A stretch of DNA of 64,000 bases. Origin: Petrosia ficiformis (lineage: Eukaryota > Porifera > Demospongiae > Haplosclerida > Petrosiidae). The stretch lies in assembly GCA_947044365.1 (NCBI GenBank), contig OX345637.1, positions 12,489,076 to 12,553,075 on the forward strand, read 5' to 3'. The translations under genes and the position numbers were made by a program. Positions 51,301 to 62,200 of the stretch are shown here, one piece after another (the stretch's first letter is position 1; each line of letters begins with the position of its first letter). The notes under the pieces were generated by a model, which saw only the letters and a list, made by a program, of their open reading frames with translations, was not told the DNA's origin and made no database searches.

Positions 51301-52189
51301 TAACGATCATTACCAATCATTAATATACTAATAATCCATACTGATAGTAATCAATAACGATCATTACCAATCATTAATATACTAATAATCCATACTGATA
51401 GTAATCAATAATGATCATTACCAATCATTAATATACTAATAATCCATACTGATAGTAATCAATAATGATCATTACCAATCATTAATCTACTAATAATCCA
51501 TACTGATAGTAATCAATAACGATCATTACCAATCATTAATATACTAATAATCCATACTGATAGTAATCAATAACGATCATTACCAATCATTAATATACTA
51601 ATAATCCATACTGATAGTAATCAATAACGATCATTACCAATCATTAATATACTAATAATCCATACTGATAGTAATCAATAACGATCATTACCAATCATTA
51701 ATATACTAATAATCCATACTGATAGTAATCAATAACGATCATTACCAATCATTAATATACTAATAATCCATACTGATAGTAATCAATAACGATCATTACC
51801 AATCATTAATCTACTAATAATCCATACTGATAGTAATCAATAACGATCATTACCAATCATTAATATACTAATAATCCATACTGATAGTAATCAATAATGA
51901 TCGTTACCAATCATTAATCTACATCTCCTAATACTTATCATGCTAGCTACATGTACGTATCATCACATACATGTATCATTGTTTAGATCCGGGTGATGAT
52001 TTTGATATTGTGAAACCACCAATTCCTGACAATGATTCCTCAGCTTTTGAATATCATCCCCAGTACTATCCTCCTCCACCAGACAATAACGGAATGATGA
52101 CTGGCTCTGTGCCGGTTGGTGGTGGTAGTTCAATGAGGTTACAAGCACGTTTTGATGACTTCATATCTGATGACGGACAGTTTGTCTGA
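28306..52189 (+). CDS. multi-Ig type I receptor with PPEY tail, 14 exons
   Basis: Predicted cell-surface receptor of about 914 aa. Exons: 28306-28363, 34653-34976, 36549-36851, 37870-38130, 39893-40165, 40933-41156, 42357-42471, 42626-42871, 43490-43576, 44870-45184, 47116-47265, 50806-50821, 51046-51215, 51987-52189; all phases close, ending TGA. Signal peptide MFRSCFLFLFFAFCSGAHA. Exons 2, 3, 5 and 10 are classic Ig domains (LNC..YFC; ISC..VWYK..YTC; FTC..VQWY..YQC; INC..TWYK..YMC). Exon 4 and exons 6+7 are Ig-like but lack the Cys pair; exons 8+9 have Cys but Tyr for the core Trp. TM at about 750-779 (VGGGGVLLLLFIAAIVCICF). The tail has an acidic patch, YESL, PPEY (WW ligand), YYPPPP and ends DDGQFV. 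Exon 12 is only 16 nt. Intron 1 is 6.3 kb. Orthologue unknown. Confidence 0.85.
28610..28845. repeat. tagttatagtta-type interspersed repeat, copy 1
   Basis: Landmarks cttatagttatagttt, gggcttactaaaagt, attggccaatgttta, ttagttatagttta, aaggggttttaattata. Matches 44125-44400; shorter relatives lie near 15483-15515, 45555-45640 and 46930-47045. A 54-bp duplication with gagctattcctcatgtaatg follows at 28870-28975. Confidence 0.7.
29780..30410. repeat. (tg)n-rich VNTR, about 6 units
   Basis: Units of about 90-110 bp: tgtgtgtgtacatgtacatg, tatgtatcaatgtctgtgtg, tctgtgagtatgtgtcagtg. In intron 1 of the plus-strand receptor; no coding meaning. Confidence 0.9.
31650..32060. repeat. imperfect tandem repeat
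   Basis: Repeated tacatgtcaagacacatgtt, gtagatgtcacttgtattgt, atatagtatagtataat blocks, four to five degenerate copies of about 80-110 bp in intron 1. Confidence 0.75.
33105..34030. repeat. 40-bp minisatellite, about 23 copies
   Basis: Unit gtagtgtattatcatatttt + aggtttcatgtatagtacat, with 39-bp variants lacking one t. Each unit carries an acceptor-like atcatattttag. In intron 1, about 620 bp before the exon 2 acceptor. Confidence 0.95.
35000..35175. repeat. (at)n array
   Basis: Long tatatata tract broken by single substitutions, starting about 25 bp after the donor of exon 2. Confidence 0.95.
35290..35840. repeat. interspersed repeat with weak terminal inversion
   Basis: About 550 bp, less AT-rich than its surroundings, from taacccgagcgcgtaggcgg to tagctagcgagggttctgc; ends are partly complementary (acccgagcg versus cgctagc..aaccctcgct). 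Contains a (gt)n tract at 35335-35353. No gene recognised. Probably a DNA-element relic in intron 2. Confidence 0.5.
36842..37290. repeat. 52-bp array of duplicated splice donors
   Basis: About nine units of gaatatgtatcatacatgta, tatgtaactacatctagtag, agggtaagtata. The first unit includes the end of exon 3 and its donor (tctagtagtgg|gtaagtat). Copies of the donor recur at 36904, 37007, 37059, 37111 (gtatgt), 37163 and 37214; one unit lost it (gatagt near 36956). Confidence 0.9.
37351..37376. repeat. perfect 26-bp palindrome
   Basis: Sequence beginning tagaagtacatgt and continuing as its exact reverse complement. A second hairpin, ggggactcgaaagtcccc, follows at 37389-37406. Confidence 0.9.
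37537..37553. repeat. (C)17 homopolymer
   Basis: Seventeen C, possibly length-variable in assembly, within a more GC-rich 350-bp stretch (37380-37730) that looks like an old repeat. Confidence 0.9.
39365..39650. repeat. MITE-like repeat with internal hairpin
   Basis: Contains a perfect 14-bp stem tagcacattctttg/caaagaatgtgcta (39453-39466 and 39485-39498). The end agcacatttgtgctcacccc is related in inverted orientation to ggggggaacacaaatgtgct at about 36190-36210, so 36190-36310 is a partial relative. Confidence 0.65.
40275..40485. repeat. 41-bp minisatellite, about 5 copies
   Basis: Unit aaatattacgcagacccttt, gtatacagagattctaacact in intron 5. A degenerate precursor-like stretch begins about 30-100 bp after the donor at 40166. 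Confidence 0.9.
42297..42350. repeat. (ca)n array
   Basis: About 27 ca units ending 6 bp before the acceptor of exon 7. Such tracts can modulate splicing (known for CA repeats); here that is inference. Confidence 0.95.
43168..43330. repeat. foldback interspersed repeat, copy 3 (partial)
   Basis: Same orientation as copy 2: acattcacattggcctcaga, cccattcttttttgtttatg, ttgagttacagtataatca. Confidence 0.6.
43391..43520. repeat. 70-bp tandem duplication of a splice acceptor and exon start
   Basis: Copies at about 43391-43450 and 43461-43520 share acatgtactatatctatcaa, tacatgtag|gtatgtatg and atgtagtgctgataatga. The second contains the acceptor used in my model of exon 9 (exon from 43490). The first offers an alternative acceptor with the exon from 43420; continuing through it hits a TAG in the receptor frame. 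Confidence 0.85.
44125..44400. repeat. tagttatagtta-type interspersed repeat, copy 2
   Basis: gacttttagttatagttata, ttaggcttactaaaag, attggccaattttcat, aaggggttttagttatagtt; matches 28610-28845 in order. Confidence 0.7.
45690..46925. repeat. dispersed repeat, copy interrupted by a 743-bp element
   Basis: The two halves (45690-46010 and 46754-46925) align in order to 4555-5045 and are separated by the inverted-repeat element at 46011-46753. Confidence 0.75.
46011..46753. mobile_element. 743-bp non-autonomous DNA transposon with 37-bp perfect TIRs
   Basis: TIRs at 46011-46047 and 46717-46753 are exact reverse complements (left begins catagattatatagactacg). Flanking 7-bp direct repeats cttgaac lie at 46004-46010 and 46754-46760 (8 bp, gcttgaac, if the terminal g is counted as target). 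The copy of the host repeat at 4555-5045 has a single target (ctcaagc), proving insertion. No transposase gene inside; an 8-bp target duplication would suit hAT, Merlin or P-like superfamilies. It lies in an intron of the plus-strand receptor. Confidence 0.9.
46930..47045. repeat. tagttatagtta-type repeat fragment
   Basis: Inverted relative: gtaagcctaatattatttta, ctaaaagtggtcattattgt. Ends about 70 bp before the TM exon acceptor. Confidence 0.5.
47337..47412 (-). repeat. second tRNA-derived SINE head, degenerate
   Basis: Reading the minus strand: A-box-like gtggctcagatgg, anticodon stem-loop ctgactagacatcag, B-box-like gcattcaatcc. It is unrelated to the SINE copies at 11-16 kb. Too degraded for a functional tRNA. 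Confidence 0.55.
47465..50700. repeat. pentanucleotide array with about 90-bp higher-order repeat
   Basis: Units tactg, tacta, tattg and tgcta, organised in blocks of about 90 bp marked by ctacacatactgtattg and actgtgctatattgtac. The array starts at about 47465, is interrupted by the 602-bp element at 47501-48102, and runs to about 50700. Period 5 leaves frames open for hundreds of codons of Tyr/Cys/Thr/Leu/Val; not a gene. Confidence 0.95.
47501..48102. mobile_element. 602-bp TA-flanked inverted-repeat element with a HIRAN-like fragment
   Basis: Terminal inverted repeats of 21 bp begin ccgtagattgggaaatttt, with TA on each side (47499-47500 and 48103-48104), and attttcgtcg motifs are scattered just inside. 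The minus strand at about 47649-47963 reads CVRGYHIYRELWDAVVGEE, LECQREHGNA and AVAVIKD, resembling the HIRAN-like domain found in cnidarian and sponge repeat-associated proteins. No transposase is present. TA duplication suggests a Tc1/mariner-type or related non-autonomous element. Confidence 0.8.
51261..51925. repeat. 54-bp minisatellite, about 12 copies
   Basis: Unit taatatactaataatccata, ctgatagtaatcaataacga, tcattaccaatcat; very homogeneous. It starts about 45 bp after the donor of exon 13 and fills most of the last intron of the plus-strand receptor. Confidence 0.95.
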
Positions 52190-53249
52190 GAAAGGCTTCA
52201 AACAAACTAGAAATATCTTTATTATCAAAACATTATTTTTTTTTTCTATTTTCAGTTATCATTTCTGTAGAAGATAATAGCTCTATCCTCCTCTCCACTA
52301 TCATATTCTCCACTAATCACACACCTCTTTTCTTCATCTCAGTATTATTATTGCTAATAGTTGTGTGTTTAAATAGCTATTTAGTTAACATGAATCTATT
52401 AAATATTAATTGTTATTTTCATTGTCAATGTCATTTTTTAAAGCCTTAATCATAATGTAATGTAATGTAATGATTACATGTACATGTATCTTTCTGATTA
52501 CTTATTTAACAATCTTGTGACTGTCATGTGACTTGTGTTACAAATGATGATGGGAGGATAAGGAATAGCCTTATTAATTCCCTATGAAGGGAGTGAAGTA
52601 GATAATAGTTGCACAAGTACATTGTATATGTGCATGTATCATATGCATCTGTACATAATTCACAAGTACATGTATATCAATTATGTATTAACTACGACAT
52701 GTCATATGATACATGTACTCGTTTCAATACATGTACTTATGTATTATGTACATTACAATACATGTACATCTGTATTTGTGTACATTACAATACATGTACA
52801 TGTGTATTATGTACATTACAATACATGTCCTTGCGTATTATGTACATTACAAATTGTAATGTACATAATACACAAGTACATGTATTGTAATTTACAATAC
52901 ATGTACAGTGTACTTGCGTATTATGTACATTACAATACATGTACTTATGTATTATGTACATTACAATACATGTACATGTGTATTATGTACATTACAATAC
53001 ATGTCCTTGCGTATTGTGTACATTACAATATATGTACTTGTGTATTATGTACATTACAATATACATGTATGTACTTGCGTATTATGTACATGTGTATTAT
53101 GTACATGTGTATATATTATGTACATGTATATACATTGTAATTATAAATAGAGTTAAATTTTCATGTAATTATAGTAATAATAATTGTAGTACATGTAATT
53201 ATTAAAATGATACTTCTAAATAACAATTTATTAATGTGTCCCATGACTG
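52190..53249. repeat. convergent intergenic region with about 33-bp tandem repeat
   Basis: Between the 3' ends of the two convergent genes. 52728-53110 holds about ten units of gtattatgtacattacaata + catgtacttgt, with one inverted unit near 52848-52885. No further exon seen. Confidence 0.8.
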
Positions 53250-56200
53250 TCATGTGACTTCCATTGTATAAGTTAAAATAGATCCACCAGTGGACACTAA
53301 AAGAGCTGGATGACCATGATGTCCACCTAGTGTGTGAGTATGACAAATAATTGGATGTAGTTCATCTTCAGGTAGACTTATAGAATATAAAAGTCTTCCA
53401 GTAGCCAAAGACCATGTGTTTATTACATCATCATCGCTAACGGCAACCACAAATATTTCCCTATCATCAACAAGACTTGAAGTGTAGTGGTGTGAGTTTT
53501 TGTGTTCTTGGAAATTTTGAGTTCTTCGATACATTCTTAGGTCCCATGAATGTAACTGTAAATTAAAAAAAAAAAACATGTACTGCATCAATCTGTATGT
53601 ACAATACTTTACACTGTAAATAGCTGATCAAACACAGTTTTGTCCAGATATTTCTGCTGAACAATCTCAAAAAATATTTCGTTATTAAACAGTATTATCA
53701 AACAGAAGAGTACTTGAAAGTAAAATTTTATTCAGTAATTTTTATGTTTAGCTATTGTACATGTATATGTACACGTATACATGTATGTACATGTATATGT
53801 ACATGTATATGTACATTTGTATGTACATGTATATGTACATGTATATGTCATACTTGTGAATTCATGGCACTTGTTATTAATCCTGTGTCATAATGAAATG
53901 GGTGGAGTTTAATAACTGGACTCCACCTACCATCAACACTGGGAATCTCTATTGTCTTTATGACTTTTGATAATCTCTGATCAATGAAATGAACACATCC
54001 ACTTTTACAACCAGCACATATCATAGGAGACTAAAATAAAACAATGAAAAAGAAACAGACTTTCTGGTAATGTCCACTTATAGTTTAGTTACTTTATATT
54101 CAGTTTTATAGTTACAGATATAGTTGATAACATACTGAAACAGTTTTAGTCATTATGTCATCTTGCACACACACACATGTACATAGATATACAGACACAC
54201 TGACTGTCACTGAGACACACACCCAGATAGACACAGACACACACATAGAGCGGCTGCAGGTGACGTCACGTAACTTCCGGAAATCACTTCCGCAGGGCAA
54301 AAAGTCCACGAACAGAGTGTTGAGTGTTAGTTTAAACTGAGTTACCATGGTCCGCTCTTGCTGTGCTATTGGCTGTACGGTTAGAGATGGTAAGGAGACT
54401 AAAGAAGCAGGTATACAGTTCTACAGGATTCCTCAGGATGAGACTAAGCAAATGCTGTGGGTCAATGCTATCCGTAGGAAAGACTGGCAACCTAGTGCCT
54501 CTACAGTGATCTGTAGCCAACATTTTGTGGGAGGTAAGTGTCTAGCGATCAGCTAAGCTGATGCAAGATGTAAATACACGAAGTACAAATACTGTGAAGG
54601 TGGGAAGGGGGAGGTGGCATAAAATGGAGTGTCCTCATTCTGTTTAGCAGGGGGACAGTAGGTGGCTTTGAATAGAGTGTTCCCATCTGTGTGGGAGGTA
54701 GTAGATACATAGAGCTTTAGGTTTAATGGAGTGCTTTCTTCTCTGCTGCAGGTCGTAGAAGTGATGATCCACTGTCACCTGCATATGTACCAAGACTCTT
54801 CTCTTTCACCACTCCTCATGAGATAACCGATATTGAGAAAAGTCTCCAAAGATATGAATCTACTAAGCTAAGGAACGAGAGAAGAGAATTGCTACAAGAG
54901 GAAGAAAGGAGAATGAATCAAGAGACTGTTCCACCAAGTAATGATCCTGTTGAGTGCCCACCTCAAGAGACTGTTCCACCAAATAGTGATCCTGTTGAGT
55001 ACCCACCCCAAACAGTGTGTTGTGGTACTCAGACAGATTTGACAGCTCTAGATATTGCTGCTTTGGAGGCTGACTACCAGAAACGAGTAGAAGAGTTCTC
55101 CCAAGTTTGTGAAAGGAAGGGATTTCCTGATCAGGAAGATTTTAAGAGAGATGAGAAGCTACTCCGTTTTTATACTGGCCTGAGCAGTTTCACAGTATTG
55201 ATGGCTGTTTTTAACCTGGTAGCTGGTGTGATCCCAGAGAACCCACTGTCGAAACTCAGCAGATTTCAGTCATTCACCCTCACTTTGATGAAGATGCGGT
55301 TAAATGCAAGCAACTTTGATCTCGCTTTCAGGTTTGGTGTCTGTGACACCACTGTGAGTAGAGTATTTTTGAGGTAGATTGAAGCAATGCGTGGTCGATT
55401 AGAATTTGTCGTCACTTGGCCTAATCGTGAAAGTTTGCAAAAGACAATGCCGTTTTGCTTCAGACCAAACTATGGATTGAAAGTCACATCGATCATTGAC
55501 TGTTTTGAATTGTTTATAGAAAAACCTTCGAATTTATTAGCAAAATCATGTACATGGTCGCAGTACAAACACTACAAACACTACAACACAGCGAAGTACT
55601 TGATTAGTGTTACACCCCAGGGAATCATCAGTTACATTTCGAATGGTTGGGGAGGTAGAGTCTCGGATAAGTACATAATTGAGAACTCTGGATACCTTCA
55701 ACATCTTCTTCCAGGAGATGTTGTCCTTGCTGACAGGGGGTTCGATGTAGCAGATAGTGTAGCCTTGTATGGAGCAACTTTGGATATACCTGCCTTCACA
55801 AGGGGTCATGACCAGCTATCAGCAGAAGATGTCGAAGCAACACACAAACTGGCAAATGTAAGAATTCATGTAGAACGAATTATTGGTGCTGTTCGCCAAC
55901 GCTTCCAGATTTTATCAGCTACTGGAGTTCTCCCAAAAGAATTGGCTACAAAGAAACTCAATGGAACTATTGTACTAGACTCTGTAGTTCATGTTTGTTG
56001 TGCTTTGAATAATGTATGTGAAGGAATTGTACCATTTAATTAAACTTTTCATCATACATGTATAATACATACATTGTTGTAATAAATTATGATAACAGTG
56101 TTAAAATTCAATTTGTGTACATGTACATGTAAAATACAGTTAATTAATACATATACATTATTTCATACTACTAGATTTTCGTTTTCTTCTACGCTGACAT

Positions 56201-59200
56201 GTTGCACAGTGCCATTTACCATTGGGAACAGTAGACAGCCCAACACATACCAGGTGAAACCACTTGGTGGTACATGATCTGTTGTCACATCCAACCATGT
56301 CACCACCCTTCCTTTCTTTACAGTGGCACCATGTTCCGTCATCTTCTTCACATTCTAGTGGGTCATTGTTTCCTGTGGTTGGATGTTGGCGCGTGTACCA
56401 CTTCCCAAGAAGTTCAGGTAGAATGCAGAACTTGAAAAATTTCTTTGCTGTTGGAAGTGCTGACGTGATGAGAGTTTCATCCAGTGTCAAACGCTCGATA
56501 TGTAGTTCCTTCTCTGTCCAGACTACAAAGTCACAAAAGCTATGCCCAGTCACAAAGATCTGGAGTTGGCACTGGTAGTAGTAATCATGTTGATGCTTGA
56601 GTTTAAACTTGCCATCATTACACTCCTGAAGACAGAAACTCCTATTTCCTCTAGCTGCTTTTGCAAATGAGCTCTCCTGACCACACAGTGGACATTTCAC
56701 TTCAACGACTCCTCGGCCACAACACTCGCACTCTGTCAGGGCATCTGGTAATGCACCCAAAAATGGGTGGTCGGCACTGACATAAAAACCACATGAAGTT
56801 ACGTTGAGGTCTTCATGGGAAGCTGACATCTTGGCTTTATAGGCTGAGAGAGCATCCTTTTCATGTTCACAACCCCATGTAGTAGCTTTGGTGCTAAACC
56901 GATGGATTTCAGGGTAACAGATGCTTTTCAGTAATGAAAGTGACGGTTGATGGCAATGAGTGTGGAGTACCTGTCTAAAACGTGAGGCAGTGATTCATCC
57001 TGCTCTGTGTTTGAACCATTCTCTTGAGTTTGATTGTTTGCACGTCAGTTGAGCAAGGTGGTCAATCATAGCTGGAGTGACCACATCATCAAGGTAACTC
57101 TCTGCAAGCTTCAACAGCTCAGTGTAGTCACTTTCTAGGTATGCTGGCTGGTAGAGATCTTGAAGCAACTTGGGGAGGTGATCACTGGAAAGGATGAAGT
57201 TGTTGTTGTAAGGTTGAATCACGGAAAGGATAATGGGCCTTCTTTTCTGCTCTTGTGCGATTTTGCGAAAACATTCTTGTTTCTCAGTGTGGGATGGGGG
57301 TACAATCTTGACTTTGTTATGTGTTGGAGTATTTCCAGTAGTATTGGTGATACATGTAAGTTTTGTGCTTTGACGTTTAGGAGTAGTGAAGTCAATGTCA
57401 CAGAGCTCCAAGTATGGGATATCCTTGACTGGTATTGGCATTAACCACTTGTTGTCTTTTGAGGTACACGGTGTTTCATTATGAACTCGAACAGCTGTTT
57501 CCACCCAGTGGAGTACTGCACCCACATGAGAACAGGTCTCAGCTAACCCTGCCATACAGGTGCAGTGTGCGACCAAAACTGTTCCATTGGAACCAACTAG
57601 TACCCATGGACGGAGGGGAGCCTTGCTAGCTGCATAGCCGTCTTACTTTCCCAATAATGAGAACAAGATCCTCTTCCCGATACTTCTTCTGCTCCACATC
57701 GAGCACCCATCCACTAGTAAAATACTTTAAGCTCTGCAGACTTTTATAATTCTTCACTTCATTCAGAGTGACAAAACTTGTTGTGTGCAACAAGTAGACA
57801 ACAATATCTGGGTAGCTAAAACAAAAATACAAGAAGTTAAGTAAAAGTTAATGATGCATTCAGCTTTCATAACAAATGTAACATTAGCCCCTAAATTTAT
57901 CACAATCAAGTCCTGCACTGCATGTAGTCCCGTACTAGAACCTACCTGAGTGCAGGCAAAAGAGATGCATCCTGGCAAAAGTCACTCCTTTTCAGAACAT
58001 AAGGATCCTCCTTCCTGATGTGAGTGATCTCTAGATACCGCGCTTTAATCTTGGGTTCTAGCTTGTAGTAGAAGTCAGACAGCTGTTCCATGTTAATACT
58101 TTTAGCACTTCTTATACGCTTTTTTGCCACACGGAAGTGGGCGTAGCAATATTTTGTGATGTCAATGCAGCCGCTCTATATACACACACATAGACACAGA
58201 CGTAGACACACACATATACACATACATATATACATGTACATGTACAGACACAGACACACACACACAGCCACACACACATAGACGCAGACACACACACAGC
58301 CACACACACACACACAGACTTGATCAACATACATGTACATACATGTACATAACAATAAAACAGCCACACACACATTGACACACACACACACACCTCTTTC
58401 ATACTCACTAATGATGTTACTGGTGTCCTATCTGGTAAGTCATATCTACTCTTATTACCAGACGACATGTAGTTACAGAAACATATACCACGTCCACACC
58501 CCCACACAATATTCCCATCCCTATCTGATGTAAAAGTTGTGAGAGTGTTTACTCTACCAGTAAAGGCAGTATTATGAATAGTAGCAATATCCCACTGTTT
58601 TCCTTGTGTGGAGTATACAATAATTATACAAAACATAATATCAGATAGTACAATTACATGTATATCATGAATGTAAATATGCACCATACATGTATACATG
58701 TACATTAATTGAATATGTACATGTACATGTATAGAGGATTAATAAACATGTATTTGACATGTGGTACATGTACATGTATATATTAAATATGTACATGTAC
58801 ATGGAGAGGAATAGTAAACATGTATTTGACATGTACATGTACATGTATATATTGAATGTGTACATGTACATGCAGAGGAATAGTATTTAACAGATGGTAC
58901 ATGTACATGTACATGTAGGTATGATATACATGTACACAGAAAGTCCGGACATTAATAACTTACTTTTATGATTTCTAGTAATGCTACATTTATGAATTGC
59001 TTTAAAACCTCCATGTGAAATATACAATAGTTAAGAAAACAACAGTAATATCTAATGTACAAGTACATTTTTCCATTGCCTCAGGTGTCTTTCTTTCTTT
59101 CTTTCTTTCTACATCTCTGATAACATCATGTACATTGTACATGTATGTAAACTTACATACTGTATAAACAATACAGTAAATATACATGTACATACATGTA

Positions 59201-62200
59201 CATACATGCACATATACATGAAAATTCAGCATGCTAGCAATAGGCATAGAAATGATTAACAAACAAACAAGCAGCTTATATTAAAACAGCCACCCCGGCA
59301 TGTACATGTATGTTGGATATAAAGTATTTCTGAAGTATCTTCTCCTCTACTGTAGAAATCACTCCACATATGAAAATTATCCTGTGAATTAAAATATTTT
59401 TGAACAGGTAAACATACCCGATACTATCTCTTATTTACTGTCACTTCAAATAATTCGTGAAAACTACAGGTGATGATATCGTGTTGCCGCTATATCAATA
59501 CTGCTCTGAAAATCATCAATTTAATTGTTTATTTATTTTTGTAATTCTAGCATACAATAATTATTATTGCTACCGATAACCCGTTTATTATCCATTCATT
59601 TTAACTCTATACCCTGTTTATTTTTTAGAGTACAATACCCCTTACTTTATTGTTATTTGTCTTGTTTATTTGTTTATTTGTTGATTTTGTTACTCCATTA
59701 TGTTTTCTTACCTGTATCTATATAAGTGACATTGCTAGTTTCACTTTTTATGCCCTGATGAAGACACCTGGATAGTTGTTGGAATGTTGGCTGTTTGAAT
59801 ACTCCAATATAATACTGATACCAGATTGACAATTGACTTATGGATTCCTTATTACACATGTACATGTATGGTTAACAAACTTCAATTGATATGAAAATGT
59901 GGAAATGTAGATACAGTTTCAACACAAGAATAACACTATACTCTGCTACTGTCTGTAGCATGAACTGAGAGATACTGCCAAACTCCACTAGGCCATCACT
60001 CATCTTCTCACATGTACAACTTGATCTTGACTACACTCAACTTATATTAATGGTAATGTGAATCAGTATCTGTTATTCATGTACTATCAATACCGATACA
60101 AGCTAGTATCGGCACCAATACCTATACCAATACATGTATCAGTGGAACACATAATACCTAGTGTACACCAAACCTATAGATAAGACATACTGCTAGGTTT
60201 TGACTACTATCAATATCAATACAAGCACAGTATCGGCACCGATACCTATACCAATACATGTATCAGTGGAACACACAATAGCTAGTGCACTCTAAGCCTA
60301 TAGATAAGACATACTGCTAGGTTTTGACTACTATCAATACCGATACAAGCTACATGTAGTTTCGGCACCAATACCTATACCAATACATGTATTAGTGGAA
60401 CACATAATACCTAGTGTACTCCAAGCCTATAGATAAGACATACTGCTAGGTTTTGACTACTATCAATACCAATACAAGCTAGTTTCGGCACCAATACCTA
60501 TACCAATACATGTATCAGTGGAACACATAATACCTAGTGTACTACAAGCCTACAGATAAGACATACTGCTAGGTTTTGACTACTATCAATACCAATACAA
60601 GCTAGTTTCGGCACCAATACCTATACCAATACATGTATCAGTGGAACACATAATACCTAGTGTACTACAAGCCTACAGATAAGACATACTGCTAGGTTTT
60701 GACTACTATCAATACCAATACAAGCTAGTATCGGCACCAATACCTATACCAATACATGTATCAGTGGAACACATAATACCTAGTGTACTACAAGCCTACA
60801 GATAAGACATACTGCTAGGTTTTGACTACTATCAATACCAATACAAGCTAGTTTCAGCACCAATACCTATACCAATACATGTATCAGTGGAACACATAAT
60901 ACCTAGTGTACTACAAGCCTACAGATAAGACATACTGCTAGGTTTTGACTACTATCAATACCAATACAAGCTAGTATCAGCACCAATACCTATACCAATA
61001 CATGTATCAGTGGAACACATAATACCTAGTGTACTACAAGCCTACAGATAAGACATACTGCTAGGTTTTGACTACTATCAATACCAATACAAGCTAGTTT
61101 CGGCACCAATACCTATACCAATACATGTATCAGTGGAACACATAATATCCAAGCCTATAGATAAGACATACTGCTAGGTTTTTACATCTAATGATGTGAG
61201 ATTTGTTCAGACATGGTTCAGTGAATATAAAGTTAACTAAAGCAACTACATTATTGTCATATCATTTACTACACTTCATGACTTACATACTTTTTGCATG
61301 TGCAAAACACTCCATAATGATTGTCCTACTGATAATATTCCGTAGTGATTAGCTCTTGGGAATAAACTAAATATGAAATAATAATATCAAATGGTAACAT
61401 ACAATGAAGAGGATACAATTTGTAATATGTACATGTTGTACATGTACATGATAATATTACTGATTAAAAGTTAGACTGACAAATACAGTAATCCTTAAAT
61501 TCATTGTCAGGAAATACAATAACTTTTAATATTCAATCATAATGATCGTAAAGACTTACATACAAACAGACACAGTTCTTTACTAAAGACATACATACAA
61601 ACAGACACAGTTCCTTACTAAAGACTTACATACAAACAGACACAGTTCCTTACTAAAGACTTACATACAAACAGACACAGTTCCTTACTAAAGACTTACA
61701 TACAAACAGACACAGTTCCTTACTAAAGACTTACATACAAACAGACACAGTTCCTTACTAAAGACTTACATACAAACAGACACAGTTCCTTACTAAAGAC
61801 TTACATACAAACAGACACAGTTCCTTACTAAAGACTTACATACAAACAGACACAGTTCCTTACTAAAGACTTACATACAAACAGACACAGTTCCTTACTA
61901 AAGACTTACACAATGTACATACAAACAGACACAGTTCTTTACTAACAATTGTAATCTTTCAGTAACATATTCTGGAGTACTATTATATGACAATTTAGAT
62001 ACAGCTATTATCTCACCAGATTTATCAATCTGTGAAGAGAACAGATTATAATTAATATTAATTATACTTATTATGATTATACGTACATAATGTATACATG
62101 TACAGTATACATGTACATACAATGTACAGTATACATGTACATACAATGTACAGTATACATGTACATACAATGTACAGTATACATGTACATACAATGTACA

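Larger units (their letters stand above)
54247..58177. mobile_element. ISL2EU-type DNA transposon, 3,931 bp, complete ends
   Basis: Left end agagcggctgcaggtgacgt and right end, read inward, agagcggctgcattgacatc are imperfect terminal inverted repeats. A 2-bp AT target duplication flanks it (54245-54246 and 58178-58179). It carries two convergent genes, a THAP-DDE transposase (+) and a SWIM-YqaJ-PHD protein (-), the combination and AT duplication described for the ISL2EU superfamily. It inserted into a (ca)n-rich tract of DCAF4 intron 6. Both genes carry inactivating changes, so this copy is not autonomous. Confidence 0.85.
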
